From Hyphomicrobiales bacterium (GTDB lineage Bacteria; Pseudomonadota; Alphaproteobacteria; Rhizobiales; Xanthobacteraceae), in assembly GCA_027307405.1 (NCBI GenBank), contig DAHUXA010000015.1, positions 1 through 38,623 on the forward strand: DNA of 38,623 nucleotides, given 5' to 3'. Every line of letters begins with the position of its first letter. Position 1 is the first letter of the stretch. Position numbers and translations under genes: made by a program. The notes beneath the pieces are model-generated. The model saw only the letters and a list, made by a program, of their open reading frames with translations. It was not told the DNA's origin and made no database searches. Below, piece after piece: positions 23,636 to 33,840 of this stretch.

Positions 23636-25962
23636 ACAAGGCTGTCCCGGCGCACAACATCGGTTCCTATGTGCCAATGATTGATGGCCCGGAGAAAGTC
23701 TCCGGCCGCGCCAAATATACTGCCGACATTTTACAGCCCGGCATGCTCGCTGGCCGCATCTATCGCAGCCCATATTCACACGGCGAGATCGTTTCCGTGG
23801 ATGTATCGGAGGCTCTCAAAGTTCCCGGGGTCATGGCGATCGTAACCGGCGCCGACTGCGACAAGACTTTCGGTGTGCTCCCGATTGCTCGCAGCGAGCA
23901 TCCGCTGGCACGCGACAAGGTGCGCTACCGCGGTGAGCCGGTCGCCGCCGTTGCGGCCGTCGATGATGCCGCAGCGCGCGAGGCGATCCGGCGGATCAAG
24001 TTCACCGTGCGTGAATTGCCCGCATATTACACCGCCAAGGATGCGCTCGCGCACGGGGCCGCGCTGTTGCACGAAAAGAAATCCGGGAATGTCGAACGCG
24101 ATGTCCTGTTCGAATTGGGTTCGACCACACAAGGCTTTGCCGAAGCCGATCTCGTGCGCGAGGCTATCTATAACTGCGCCGAGGTTTGCCAGAACCAGAT
24201 GGAAATGCACGCCGCAGTGGCCGAGTATGATGCGGTGCGCGACCGCATGACGGTGCATGCCTCGACTCAAGTGCCCTACTACGTGCACCTGATGTTGTCG
24301 CAAATCCTCGGCATGGACATGTCGCGCATCCGCGTGATCAAGCCGCATGTCGGTGGGGGTTTCGGCTGCCGCACCGAGACACTGAATATCGAACTGATCG
24401 CAGCGCTTCTCGCTCGCAAGGTCACCGGCACGGTGCGTATCGTTACCACTCGCGAGGAGACGTTCATTACCCACCGCGGTCGGCCAGAGACCGACATCAA
24501 GCTCAAGATGGGAATGCGCAAGGACGGCCGAATCACTGCGGTCGAATGCGATTGCGACCAGCGCGGCGGCGCACACAGCGGTTATGGCGTGGTGACGATC
24601 CTCTATGCCGGCTCGATGCTCTACGCCATCTACGACCTGCACAACGTGAAATACCTCGGCAGGCGCGTGCTTACCAATACGCCGCCCTGCGGCGCCTTCC
24701 GCGGCCACGGCACGGTGGACATTCGCTTTGCATTCGAAAGTCTCGTTGATCAGATGGCGGCGGAGCTGAATCTGGACCCCTTCGCTGTCCGGCGCGCCAA
24801 TCTGCTGACAGCACCAACCTTCACCGACAACGACTTGATGGTGAATTCCTACGGCCTGCCGGAATGCCTCGATTGGGTCGAGAAAGAAAGCGGCTGGCGA
24901 AAACGCAAAGGCAAGCTCGCCAAAGGCAAGGGTCTCGGCATGGCGTGCTCGCACTACATCTCGGGTGCCTCCAAACCGGTGAATTGGACGGGCGAACCGC
25001 ATGCAACCGTAAAGATCAAGCTCGATTTCGACGGCTCGATTGTTGTGCTCTCGGGTGCCGCCGATATTGGACAAGGCTCGACCACCATTCTTGCGCAAAC
25101 CGTTGCAGAAATTCTGGGCCTCGACCTAGCGCGGGTGCGCGTTGTGACGGGGGATAGTGAGGTCGTGCCAAAGGACAACGGCTCATACTCCTCGCGCGTC
25201 ACTTTCATGGTGGGCAATGCCGCGCTCGATGCGGCCCGCAATCTGAAGGCAGTGCTTGTCAGTGCGGCGGCCCGCAAACTGGAGGCGCGTCCTGAGGACA
25301 TCGAATGCCTGGGCGAAATCTATCGCGCCGGCGCGCAAGACAAGGGTGCAACGTTCGATGAAGTCGTAACCGAGGCGCTCAAGGACACAGGCACCATCAC
25401 CGTCACCGGCAATTATTCGACCATTCCGGAGTCGCACGGCGGCAAGAAATATCGCGGTGCCGCCATCGGCGGCACCATGGGCTATAGCTATTCGGCGCAG
25501 GTCGTCGAGGTGACCGTTGACGGGGAAACCGGCGTCGTCACCGTCGACAAGGTCTGGGTCGCGCATGACTGCGGCAAGGCGCTGAACCGGCTAACGGTGG
25601 AAGGCCAAGTGCAAGGTTCGGTCTGGATGGGCATGGGCCAGGCCATGAGTGAAGAGGCTGCTTATCACGATGGCCTGATGGTCACAGCGAACATGCTCGA
25701 CTACCGCGTCCCTACCATTCAGGATTCCCCGCCGATCGAAGTCGGCATCGTCGAAAGCAATGATCCGCACGGGCCGTTCGGCGCCAAAGAGGCGGGCGAA
25801 GGCTCGCTCGCCGCCTTCCTGCCCGCATTGACCAACGCCATCGCCGACGCCATCGGCATTCGCTTCAACGATTTGCCGGTGACACCTGATCGCGTGTTCG
25901 AGGCGATCGAGAAGCGCAAGCGCGCTCTTGAAAAATTGCCGAAGAAAAACGGGAGTATGTAG
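23632..25962 (+). CDS. hcrA: 4-hydroxybenzoyl-CoA reductase, alpha (molybdenum) subunit
   Basis: The 776-residue catalytic subunit binds the molybdopterin cytosine dinucleotide cofactor and removes the para-hydroxyl of 4-hydroxybenzoyl-CoA, giving benzoyl-CoA. The frame is open from 23332, but the start is GTG 23632, which overlaps the hcrC stop and gives the family N-terminus ([20 protein letters not shown]). Cofactor motifs are QNQMEMH (187-193), GGGFGCR (241-247), the GAFRGHG loop (354-360), [11 protein letters not shown] and GAKEAGEG (717-724), which holds the active-site glutamate. The length is close to that of Thauera HcrA. Xanthine-dehydrogenase paralogues with other substrates cannot be excluded by this subunit alone. 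Confidence 0.9.
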   Translation: MNKAVPAHNIGSYVPMIDGPEKVSGRAKYTADILQPGMLAGRIYRSPYSHGEIVSVDVSEALKVPGVMAIVTGADCDKTFGVLPIARSEHPLARDKVRYRGEPVAAVAAVDDAAAREAIRRIKFTVRELPAYYTAKDALAHGAALLHEKKSGNVERDVLFELGSTTQGFAEADLVREAIYNCAEVCQNQMEMHAAVAEYDAVRDRMTVHASTQVPYYVHLMLSQILGMDMSRIRVIKPHVGGGFGCRTETLNIELIAALLARKVTGTVRIVTTREETFITHRGRPETDIKLKMGMRKDGRITAVECDCDQRGGAHSGYGVVTILYAGSMLYAIYDLHNVKYLGRRVLTNTPPCGAFRGHGTVDIRFAFESLVDQMAAELNLDPFAVRRANLLTAPTFTDNDLMVNSYGLPECLDWVEKESGWRKRKGKLAKGKGLGMACSHYISGASKPVNWTGEPHATVKIKLDFDGSIVVLSGAADIGQGSTTILAQTVAEILGLDLARVRVVTGDSEVVPKDNGSYSSRVTFMVGNAALDAARNLKAVLVSAAARKLEARPEDIECLGEIYRAGAQDKGATFDEVVTEALKDTGTITVTGNYSTIPESHGGKKYRGAAIGGTMGYSYSAQVVEVTVDGETGVVTVDKVWVAHDCGKALNRLTVEGQVQGSVWMGMGQAMSEEAAYHDGLMVTANMLDYRVPTIQDSPPIEVGIVESNDPHGPFGAKEAGEGSLAAFLPALTNAIADAIGIRFNDLPVTPDRVFEAIEKRKRALEKLPKKNGSM

Positions 25963-26978
25963 TGGACGCGCTCCCAGAATTCCGCGTGCTCAGTCCGAAA
26001 ACGCTTGATGACGTCGTCGCGGCCCGTGCAGCGCACCCGGACAGCAAGCCGTTGGGTGGCGGCACTGATCTCGTCGTCAATATCCGACGCGGCATCGTCG
26101 CTCCACCGGTGCTGATCGACATGAACCGCGTGCAGGAGTTGCATGCGATCAAGGCCGACGAGAGAGGCTTGCAAATTGGCTCTTCGGTGCGCTTGAGCGA
26201 AGTCGCCGAACACGCGGACGTGGTGAAGCTGTATCCGGTCGTCGCGCAGGCCGCCGCCCACATCGCCGGTCCAACCCACCGCAATATGGGGACGGTCGGC
26301 GGGAACCTTTGTCTCGATACGCGCTGTATCTTCTACAATCAGAGCGAATGGTGGCGCGACGCGAATAACCATTGCCTGAAGACCACCGGCACCATCTGCC
26401 ACGTTGCGCCGAAAAGCCGCGGTGTCTGTTTCGCGACCTTCAGCGGCGATCTCGCACCCGCTCTGCTGACGCTCGGCGCCGAAGTGGACATCGCAGGCCC
26501 GCAGAGCCGCCGGACGATTCCGCTCAACAAGCTCTATATCGGTTTTGCACGCCAGGACGTGCCCATCACCGAGACCCAGGGCGACGGCAAGTTCTATCTC
26601 TCACTACGGCCGGGCGAGATTGTCACCGCAGTGCGTGCGAAGAATACCCCCGGCCTGCGCTCCGGTTATGACAAGATCCGCATCCGCAGATCGATCGAAT
26701 ATCCGGTCGCGGGTGTTGCTGTGGCGCTCAAGCGCGAAGGCGCCAAGCTCGCCGATCTCCGTATTGCTTTCACCGGTACCAATCCGCGCCCCGTGCTCCT
26801 TGATGGCACCCAAGCATTGTGCGGCGGCCCACTCGATGAGCGCGTGTTCAAAGGGCTCGATGCGCTCGTGCGTGACCAGATCATGCCGATGAAGACGACG
26901 TTCACGCCCGGCCATTACCGCCGGCGTGTCGCCGGTGTGTTGGCGCGGCGATTGCTGACACGATTGTTTGAAAGCTGA
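25962..26978 (+). CDS. hcrB: 4-hydroxybenzoyl-CoA reductase, beta (FAD and [4Fe-4S]) subunit
   Basis: The 338-residue FAD-binding subunit takes electrons from a ferredoxin and passes them to HcrC and HcrA. FAD-site stretches are LGGGTDLVVNIRRG (31-44) and NMGTVGGNLCLDT (108-120). The diagnostic feature is an insertion after the second FAD motif carrying C122, C138, C146 and C156. In Thauera HcrB a loop with nearly identical cysteine spacing holds an extra [4Fe-4S] cluster that lets the enzyme run in the reductive direction; ordinary xanthine dehydrogenase and CO dehydrogenase lack it. The start is GTG, sharing one base with the hcrA stop (TAG). The CoA ligase gene follows 19 bp later. Confidence 0.9.
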   Translation: MDALPEFRVLSPKTLDDVVAARAAHPDSKPLGGGTDLVVNIRRGIVAPPVLIDMNRVQELHAIKADERGLQIGSSVRLSEVAEHADVVKLYPVVAQAAAHIAGPTHRNMGTVGGNLCLDTRCIFYNQSEWWRDANNHCLKTTGTICHVAPKSRGVCFATFSGDLAPALLTLGAEVDIAGPQSRRTIPLNKLYIGFARQDVPITETQGDGKFYLSLRPGEIVTAVRAKNTPGLRSGYDKIRIRRSIEYPVAGVAVALKREGAKLADLRIAFTGTNPRPVLLDGTQALCGGPLDERVFKGLDALVRDQIMPMKTTFTPGHYRRRVAGVLARRLLTRLFES

Positions 26979-26997
26979 TTGGTAAAGGGGGAGGGCC

Positions 26998-28584
26998 TTG
27001 TCCAAAGACTTCAGCGATCGCCGCCCCTACAATGCAGTCACAGATTTTGTCGACGCCAATGTCGAGCGCGGCCTGGGCAACAAAATCGCATTCATCGATC
27101 CTGATCGTTCGCTCACCTATGGTGATCTGCAGGCGCGCAGTATCCGCTTCGCCAATGCCTTACGCAACTTGGGTGTAGAGCAAGAGCACCGCGTCGCACT
27201 CCTTCTCAACGATACAATCGACTACCCGGTAGCGTTCTGGGGCACGATTCGCTCCGGCGCGGTCGTGATCCCTCTCAATACATACCTCACTGTGCCGCAA
27301 CACGCCTATATTCTCGCGGATTGCCGCGCGACGGCACTGATCGCCGCGGCACCTTTGGCGGACACGATCTTGCCCATCATTGACAGCCTTCCGCGGCTGA
27401 AGACGGTCATCCTCGTTGGCGACACTGGCGGCAAATTCATCGGCCGCAACGTCCATCAGTTCGAGGACGTCATCGCCGGCGCCGATACAACACCTTTCAC
27501 CGCGGATACTCTGTCCGATGAAGTCGCATTTTGGCTGTACACCTCGGGTTCGACTGGCGATGCCAAGGGCGTCAAACACGTGCATTCCAACTTGATGGCG
27601 ACCGCCAGTTTGTTCGGTCAAGGAATCCTGCGAATCTGCGAGGACGACGTCGTGCATTCTGCTTCCAAGCTCTTTTTTGCTTATGGGCTCGGCAATGCGA
27701 TGACCTTTCCAATGTCCGTGGGCGCAACCGCCGCACTGTGGCCCCATCGCCCCTCGCCGGAAGGCGTGTTCGAAATGATGCGGCGCCACCGGCCAACAAT
27801 TTTTTATGGCGTTCCGTCCCTTTACGCCGCCCTGCTCTCTCATCACGGCATATGCAAAGGCGCCGGATCCGATCGGCTACGCATTTGCGTATCGGCAGGT
27901 GAGGCACTGCCGGCACATATCGGCGAGCGCTGGCGCGACACGGTCGGAGTCGATGTGCTCGACGGGCTCGGCTCAACCGAATTGTTGCAGACATTCTTGA
28001 GCAACCGGCCAGGCGATATCCGCTACGGCTCGACCGGCAAGCCGGTGCCCGGTTATGAACTGCGCATCATCGACGAAACTGGACGTGAACTGGGCGACGG
28101 GGAGATCGGCGAGCTGATCGTGCGCGGACCGTCGGCCGGCGAAGGCTACTGGAACCAGCGCGCCAAGAGCCGGCGCACATTCGCTGGCGAATGGACGCAT
28201 ACCGGCGACAAATACCGCCGCGATGCCGATGGTTATTACTATTACTGCGGACGCACTGACGACATGTTCAAGGTGAGCGGCATGTGGGTGTCGCCTTTCG
28301 ACGTCGAGGCGGCGCTGGTCTCGCACGAGGCCGTGCTGGAGGCCGCTGTCATTGGCAAGGAAGATGCCGACGGGCTCATCAAGCCGAAGGCCTTCATTGT
28401 ACTCAAGAACGGCTATTCTGCAGACGATGGTCTGCTGGAGAAATTAAAAATCCACGTCAAAGACAAAGCGGGACCGTGGAAATTTCCTCGCTGGATCGAA
28501 CTGCGCAGCGACCTGCCCCGTACTGCGACGGGTAAGATCCAGCGTTTCAAGCTCCGCGAAGAGGACCTTCAGGCGTCAGGCTGA
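26998..28584 (+). CDS. Benzoate / 4-hydroxybenzoate-CoA ligase
   Basis: The 528-residue acyl-adenylate-forming enzyme activates an aromatic acid to its CoA thioester with ATP. The phosphate-binding loop is YTSGSTGDAKG (181-191), followed by the FYGVPSLYAALL and GLGSTELLQTF (A5) regions, typical of benzoate-CoA ligases. WTHTGDKY, the hinge region DDMFKVSGMWVSPF and C-terminal TATGK with the catalytic Lys513 complete the set. Linked to hcrCAB by 19 bp with a GGGGGAGG ribosome site and TTG start, it most likely makes 4-hydroxybenzoyl-CoA for HCR (HbaA/HcL role). Benzoate-CoA ligase activity for the adjacent box genes is equally in keeping, and one enzyme may do both. It converges on boxB with a 4-bp gap. 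Confidence 0.87.
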   Translation: MSKDFSDRRPYNAVTDFVDANVERGLGNKIAFIDPDRSLTYGDLQARSIRFANALRNLGVEQEHRVALLLNDTIDYPVAFWGTIRSGAVVIPLNTYLTVPQHAYILADCRATALIAAAPLADTILPIIDSLPRLKTVILVGDTGGKFIGRNVHQFEDVIAGADTTPFTADTLSDEVAFWLYTSGSTGDAKGVKHVHSNLMATASLFGQGILRICEDDVVHSASKLFFAYGLGNAMTFPMSVGATAALWPHRPSPEGVFEMMRRHRPTIFYGVPSLYAALLSHHGICKGAGSDRLRICVSAGEALPAHIGERWRDTVGVDVLDGLGSTELLQTFLSNRPGDIRYGSTGKPVPGYELRIIDETGRELGDGEIGELIVRGPSAGEGYWNQRAKSRRTFAGEWTHTGDKYRRDADGYYYYCGRTDDMFKVSGMWVSPFDVEAALVSHEAVLEAAVIGKEDADGLIKPKAFIVLKNGYSADDGLLEKLKIHVKDKAGPWKFPRWIELRSDLPRTATGKIQRFKLREEDLQASG

Positions 28585-28588
28585 TCTC

Positions 28589-30031
28589 TCAGGCGATCTT
28601 CACGTATTCGAAGTCACCCGGCTTGTTGTCGATACCGACCTTGGGCGGAGCGATCCAACCGGCGAACTTGGCCGGCTCAAATTGAGGCTGCATTAGGCTC
28701 TCGATGAAGTCCTTGTCCGCTGCCGAGGGCAGAAAATCGGTCCTCCGCTTCGTCCACTCGGCGGGCGAGAGGATATTGCCGTCGACATCAGCGTTTGTGC
28801 GCGAGAACTCACCGATGTGGCGATGGAAGGCGACGTGCGGCAGCTTCATCTGGAACGGGATGCCGATCTGTTCGATCACCTTGTTCCAGCGGCCGACACC
28901 GTTGTTGCAATCGGCCACATAGTCGTCGCGCAGCCGCATATTGAGCGCAGAGAGCGCGGGCGTGTCCTCGTTCTTGACCTTACCGTCGACCAGCCGCAGC
29001 ACCGGATAGGTGCCGCTCTCCAACTGATGATCGTCCTTGAGCCGGTCCTCGCGATAGCGGCCCTTCAGGCCAGCGTGGAAGGCATTTGCGGCATTGGTGG
29101 AGATTTCATTGCCGAATAGATCAAGCGTCAACGAGAAGTGAAGGTTCGCTTTCTTCTGGATGGTCGGTAGATCGATCACCCCGAGCTTACGCACTTTGTC
29201 GATCTCGTAGGGGTCGCTGATGCCCGCTCCCTTCATCGCCTCACAGGTGCGCTGGATCACGCGGGTGACGCCGGTTTCGCCCACGAACATGTGGTGGGCT
29301 TCCTCGGTCAGCATGAAGCGACAGGTGCGCGAGAGCGGGTCGAAGCCCGATTGGGCCAACGCCTCGAGCTGCATCTTGCCGTCGCGGTCAGTGAAAAAGG
29401 TGAACATGAAGAACGACAGCCAGTCCGGCGTTTTCTCGTTGAAAGCGCCGAGCATGCGCGGCGTGTCAGGATCCCCCGACCGGCGCTGCAATAGCGCTTC
29501 CGCCTCCTCGCGCCCGTCGGTGCCGAAATATTTCTGCAACAAATAGACCATTGCCCAGAGGTGACGGCCCTCCTCGACGTTGACCTGAAACAGATTACGC
29601 ATGTCGTAGAGCGAGGGCGCCGTCTTGCCGAGAAAGCGCTGCTGTTCGACTGAAGCCGGCTCGGTATCGCCCTGGATCACAACCAGGCGGCGCAACATAG
29701 CGCGGTATTCGCCCGGCACTTCCTGCCAGGCGTCCTCGCCCTTGTGCATGCCGAAATTGACCTTGCGGCCTTCCATTTGCGGAGCGATGAGCACGCCCCA
29801 GCGATATTCCGGCATGCGCACGTAGTCGAACTTGGCCCAGCCCTTCGGATCGACGCTGATCGCCGTGCGCAGATAGACCAAAGACTCCTGGAAGCCTTCT
29901 GGTCCCATGTCATTCCACCAATCGAGGTAACCGGGGTGCCACTTCTCCAGCGCGCGCTTGACGCGCACGTCCTGCCCGAGCGCGACATTGTTTGGGATCA
30001 AGCCGTCGTAATCGACCTGAGCAATGTTCAT
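28589..30031 (-). CDS. boxB: Benzoyl-CoA 2,3-epoxidase, diiron oxygenase subunit BoxB
   Basis: The 480-residue protein is the non-haem diiron oxygenase that uses O2 and two electrons to make 2,3-epoxybenzoyl-CoA, the first committed step of the aerobic CoA-dependent benzoate route. Carboxylate/His ligand motifs are visible in helices: NVEEGRH (151-157) and TEEAHHMF (242-249), with TDRDGK between them. The sequence is BoxB-like throughout, including the N-terminal WHPGYLDWWNDMGPEGFQ and C-terminal KFAGWIAPPKVGIDNKPGDF. It is 2 bp downstream of boxC on the same strand. In Azoarcus it receives electrons from the FAD/[4Fe-4S] reductase BoxA, which is not found here. Confidence 0.93.
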   Translation of the reverse strand: MNIAQVDYDGLIPNNVALGQDVRVKRALEKWHPGYLDWWNDMGPEGFQESLVYLRTAISVDPKGWAKFDYVRMPEYRWGVLIAPQMEGRKVNFGMHKGEDAWQEVPGEYRAMLRRLVVIQGDTEPASVEQQRFLGKTAPSLYDMRNLFQVNVEEGRHLWAMVYLLQKYFGTDGREEAEALLQRRSGDPDTPRMLGAFNEKTPDWLSFFMFTFFTDRDGKMQLEALAQSGFDPLSRTCRFMLTEEAHHMFVGETGVTRVIQRTCEAMKGAGISDPYEIDKVRKLGVIDLPTIQKKANLHFSLTLDLFGNEISTNAANAFHAGLKGRYREDRLKDDHQLESGTYPVLRLVDGKVKNEDTPALSALNMRLRDDYVADCNNGVGRWNKVIEQIGIPFQMKLPHVAFHRHIGEFSRTNADVDGNILSPAEWTKRRTDFLPSAADKDFIESLMQPQFEPAKFAGWIAPPKVGIDNKPGDFEYVKIA

Positions 30032-30033
30032 GG

Positions 30034-31686
30034 CTACACCCTTTCCTTATTGAACGTCGGCGAAACACCGCTGCCGTAAAGCTTAAGCGCGCCCTGCTCG
30101 CCGATTGCGTTCGGCCGCTGGAAGATCCAGTTTTGCCAGGCAGTCAGACGACCGAAAATCTTCGTTTCCATCGTCTCCGGACCAGCGAAACGGAGATTCG
30201 CTTCCATGCCGGTCATGGCGTCGGGCGAGAAGCTGGTGCGCTCCTCCAACATGACGCGCAATTCGTCGTCCCAGTCGAAATCTTCATAGGCAGACGTGAC
30301 AAGACCCAATTCGGCGGCTTCTTCACCTTCAATGGCTGTGCCGATCTTTCCTTTAAGGCGCTCGACGGTATTCGGCTCGCCGAGGAAGCGCGTCTGCAGC
30401 CGCGTGAGGCCATTGCCCATCGGGTAAAGGCCGAAATTGGCCTGGCCCAGCGTAATCGCGGCGGGCTTGCGATTGTCGCCCTCCCGAGTACCGACCAACA
30501 TCAATGACCGGTCCGCAGCGAAGGCTAACTCTGCCAATGTTCCGGCAAAGCATGAGCCGGGTTCTATCAGCGCGATGAAGCTCTTTGCGGTTACGTCCAC
30601 GCGTTTGAAGACCCGTTTCAAATAGTGGCGGATTTCGCGCATGAGCCAGTCGCCGTTTGCTTTGGCGAGGAAATCGTCGTGATCGAGGACAGCCTGTGCA
30701 TTGCCATCGGTTCGGAACAGAATTACGCCAATCGCAGGCTCATTGGTGCGCAGATGTAGAATGGCATCTTCCAACTCGCGTGCCACCGTGAGCGGCCAGA
30801 ACTTGGCGCCAAGCGCATGCGCGGCCTCGACCGATGTCGGGACACCTTGCGACGGCGCACGTACGGTGATGGTCGCGAGGCCACGGGCGCGATCGATCTC
30901 AACCTCCACGTGTGAATAGGACACGCGGTCCGTTTCGATCTTACGATCGAGTGGCGTTAGGGCGACGCCCTTGGCATTCTTCGGCCGATCCGACCGCGCT
31001 GCAATTTCTTTGGCGCGTGCAGCTACTGTGTCTTTCCATTTCGAATTCGGGACCACCTCGTCAACCAATCTCCACTCCACCGCTTTGCTTCCGCGAATGC
31101 CTTCCTCGATCGAGCAAAATACATCGGCACGATCGCGGCGCACCTTACGCTTGTCGGTGACGCGCGTGAGCCCGCCCGTGCCAGGCAGCACCGCGAGCAG
31201 CGGCGTCTCCGGCAGCGCCACGGCCGAGCGCCGGTCGTCCACTAGCATGATGTGATCCGCAGCGAGCGCTAGCTCGTAGCCGCCGCCAGCGGCATTACCA
31301 TTGATTGCGCAGACGTAGACTTGTTTGGAATTCTCCGACGCGTCCTCGATCGCAAGCCGTGTCTCATTGGTGAACTTGCAAAAGTTCACCTTGGCGCCAT
31401 GGGTCGCCTTGCCGAGCATCCGAATATTGGCGCCGGCGCAGAAGACATTGTCCTTGCCCGATTTAATAACGACGCAACGCACCTCTGGATGTTCGAAACG
31501 CAGCCTCTGCACCGCGTCGTTGAGCTCGATATCGACACCCAAATCGTAGGAGTTCAGTTTGAGTTCGTAGTCGCCGAGGCCACCGGCCTGATCCACATCC
31601 ATGACGAGATAGGCGATGTCGCCGTCGCGCTCGATCCGCCAATGGCGGTAACGCGTCGGGTCGGTCTGGTAATCGATTGTCTGCAT
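30034..31686 (-). CDS. boxC: 2,3-epoxybenzoyl-CoA dihydrolase / ring-cleaving lyase BoxC
   Basis: The 550-residue crotonase-superfamily enzyme hydrolyses 2,3-epoxybenzoyl-CoA and opens the ring to 3,4-dehydroadipyl-CoA semialdehyde and formate. The N-terminal half carries a crotonase-like core (DNVFCAGANIRML and AINGNAAGGGYELALAAD forming the oxyanion hole). A second, diverged repeat follows, and the C-terminal NWIFQRPNAIGEQGALKLYG is typical of BoxC. An in-frame ATG at 31734 is possible but lies inside a probable operator, so ATG 31686 (MQTIDYQTDPTRYRHW) is preferred. Its only good ribosome-site-like sequence is 33 bases upstream, beyond a hairpin. It is divergent from boxR and followed by boxB. 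Confidence 0.92.
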   Translation of the reverse strand: MQTIDYQTDPTRYRHWRIERDGDIAYLVMDVDQAGGLGDYELKLNSYDLGVDIELNDAVQRLRFEHPEVRCVVIKSGKDNVFCAGANIRMLGKATHGAKVNFCKFTNETRLAIEDASENSKQVYVCAINGNAAGGGYELALAADHIMLVDDRRSAVALPETPLLAVLPGTGGLTRVTDKRKVRRDRADVFCSIEEGIRGSKAVEWRLVDEVVPNSKWKDTVAARAKEIAARSDRPKNAKGVALTPLDRKIETDRVSYSHVEVEIDRARGLATITVRAPSQGVPTSVEAAHALGAKFWPLTVARELEDAILHLRTNEPAIGVILFRTDGNAQAVLDHDDFLAKANGDWLMREIRHYLKRVFKRVDVTAKSFIALIEPGSCFAGTLAELAFAADRSLMLVGTREGDNRKPAAITLGQANFGLYPMGNGLTRLQTRFLGEPNTVERLKGKIGTAIEGEEAAELGLVTSAYEDFDWDDELRVMLEERTSFSPDAMTGMEANLRFAGPETMETKIFGRLTAWQNWIFQRPNAIGEQGALKLYGSGVSPTFNKERV

Positions 31687-31699
31687 GGCGTCAGCCGGC

Positions 31700-31725
31700 G
31701 CGGCAAATCGTTGCCGCGTCCTCCC
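31700..31725 (-). promoter_or_regulatory. boxC leader hairpin with upstream ribosome-site-like AGGGAGGA
   Basis: On the boxC strand, AGGGAGGAC is followed by a hairpin (GCGGCAA, loop CGAT, TTGCCGC; 31717-31700) and then 13 bases before the ATG at 31686. Unfolded, the ribosome site is too far from the start. Folded, the spacing shrinks to about 14 bases. This may be a structure-aided start, or the site may be unused. Confidence 0.3.
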
Positions 31726-31729
31726 TGAA

Positions 31730-31743
31730 TGCATTATTTTGCA
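31730..31743. promoter_or_regulatory. Probable BoxR operator, boxC side
   Basis: TGCATTATTTTGCA contains TGCA-N6-TGCA, the repeat pattern reported for operators of BzdR/BoxR regulators in Azoarcus. It is 44 bp upstream of the boxC start and next to an AT-rich possible -10 (TATTAA on the minus strand, about 31746-31751). A near-identical inverted copy is at 31815-31828. Confidence 0.6.
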
Positions 31744-31814
31744 TTTTTAATATCACTCTCGGCCCACCCCCACAACATCGCTGTGAAGGATATGGTTCCG
31801 TGCCGCTATTGATC

Positions 31815-31828
31815 AGCAATATAATGCA
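31815..31828. promoter_or_regulatory. Probable BoxR operator, boxR side, overlapping a TATAAT box
   Basis: Read on the minus strand this is TGCATTATATTGCT, matching the boxC-side copy at 12 of 14 positions in opposite orientation. It overlaps a perfect TATAAT at 31820-31825, spaced about 20 bp before the boxR start (31845). This suits autorepression. No strong -35 element was seen. Confidence 0.55.
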
Positions 31829-31844
31829 TGTTACCGGATGAGCC

Positions 31845-32753
31845 ATGAAAAATGCCCGCAAGCCCGCGACCGGTCGCGACACCGACGCCTATCTGCGCCG
31901 GTTGGGAGAACGTGTGCGCACATTGCGCAATCAGCGGGGCATGACCCGAAAGGCATTGGCTCGGCACGCCAAAGTGTCCGAACGCTATCTTGCGCAGCTC
32001 GAGGCCGGTCTCGGCAACGGTTCGATTGTACTGCTCCGGCGGATCGCACGCGCGATAGGCCTGCCCGTTACACAGCTAGTGCACGAAGGCGCTGAACCCG
32101 CTCTCGATTTCGTGCTGCTGTCGCAATTCCTCGAGCGGCTATCACCGCCGACCCTTGCGGAAGCGCGCGATCTGCTGCTTGAACGCTTCAGCAAGCCATC
32201 GGAAGGCGCGCGCCGGCAGCGCATTGCGCTCATTGGTTTGCGCGGTGGCGGAAAATCAACCCTTGGCCGCATGCTGGCTGACCGGCTTGACGTTCCCTTT
32301 ATCGAACTCGACCGCGAAATCGAGCGGCGCAGCGGTGCCACACTAAGCGAAATCTTCGACATGTTCGGCCAGGAAACTTTCCGTCGTGCAGAGCGCGAGG
32401 CCTTGGATGACGTGCTTCGCCAGCATCAAAATTTTGTAATCGCCACCAGCGGCAGCATCGTGACCGAACCGGGCACGCTCGAACTTCTCCTCGCCTCGTG
32501 TTTTACGGTCTGGGTGCGGGCGAACCCCGAAGAGCACATGAGGCGCGTGATGGCGCAGGGTGACATGCGCCCGATGGCCAACAGCGCCCGGGCGATGGAC
32601 GACCTGATCTCGATCCTCAGGAGTCGCGAACCGCTTTACGCAAAGGCGGAGATCGCCCTCATTACGACGGGGAAGACGCCGGAGCAGAATCTGGCGGAAC
32701 TGTTGCGCCTGATCGAAGTTCCCGGTAATCGCATCAGTCGCCGGTCGGCATGA
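31845..32753 (+). CDS. boxR: BoxR-type transcriptional regulator (HTH + shikimate-kinase-like domain)
   Basis: The 302-residue protein fuses an N-terminal XRE-type helix-turn-helix (about residues 20-75: RVRTLRNQRGMTRKALARHA, SERYLAQLEAG) to a C-terminal domain resembling shikimate kinase. The P-loop is GLRGGGKST (131-139) and later stretches are FIELDREIERRSGATLSEIF and RAEREALDDVL. This is the architecture of BzdR and BoxR, repressors that release DNA on binding benzoyl-CoA. It is divergent from boxC with a paired operator in between, so it probably represses boxCB and itself until benzoyl-CoA accumulates. The reductase and ferredoxin genes follow 44 bp downstream and may be co-transcribed. 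Confidence 0.92.
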   Translation: MKNARKPATGRDTDAYLRRLGERVRTLRNQRGMTRKALARHAKVSERYLAQLEAGLGNGSIVLLRRIARAIGLPVTQLVHEGAEPALDFVLLSQFLERLSPPTLAEARDLLLERFSKPSEGARRQRIALIGLRGGGKSTLGRMLADRLDVPFIELDREIERRSGATLSEIFDMFGQETFRRAEREALDDVLRQHQNFVIATSGSIVTEPGTLELLLASCFTVWVRANPEEHMRRVMAQGDMRPMANSARAMDDLISILRSREPLYAKAEIALITTGKTPEQNLAELLRLIEVPGNRISRRSA

Positions 32754-32794
32754 CAACCAGAGTAAGAGTAAGGAGCCGGCCGCTGCCGGGATGA

Positions 32795-33826
<1,032 letters not shown>

Positions 33827-33840
33827 CGCAATAAGACGCA

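Noticed and set aside
23776-25098. 440-residue minus-strand ORF opposite hcrA
   Set aside because: Antisense shadow of a gene with intact molybdenum-cofactor motifs.
28584-28589. Terminator between the convergent ligase and boxB genes
   Set aside because: Only four bases separate the stop codons and no stem-loop with a T-run was seen there.
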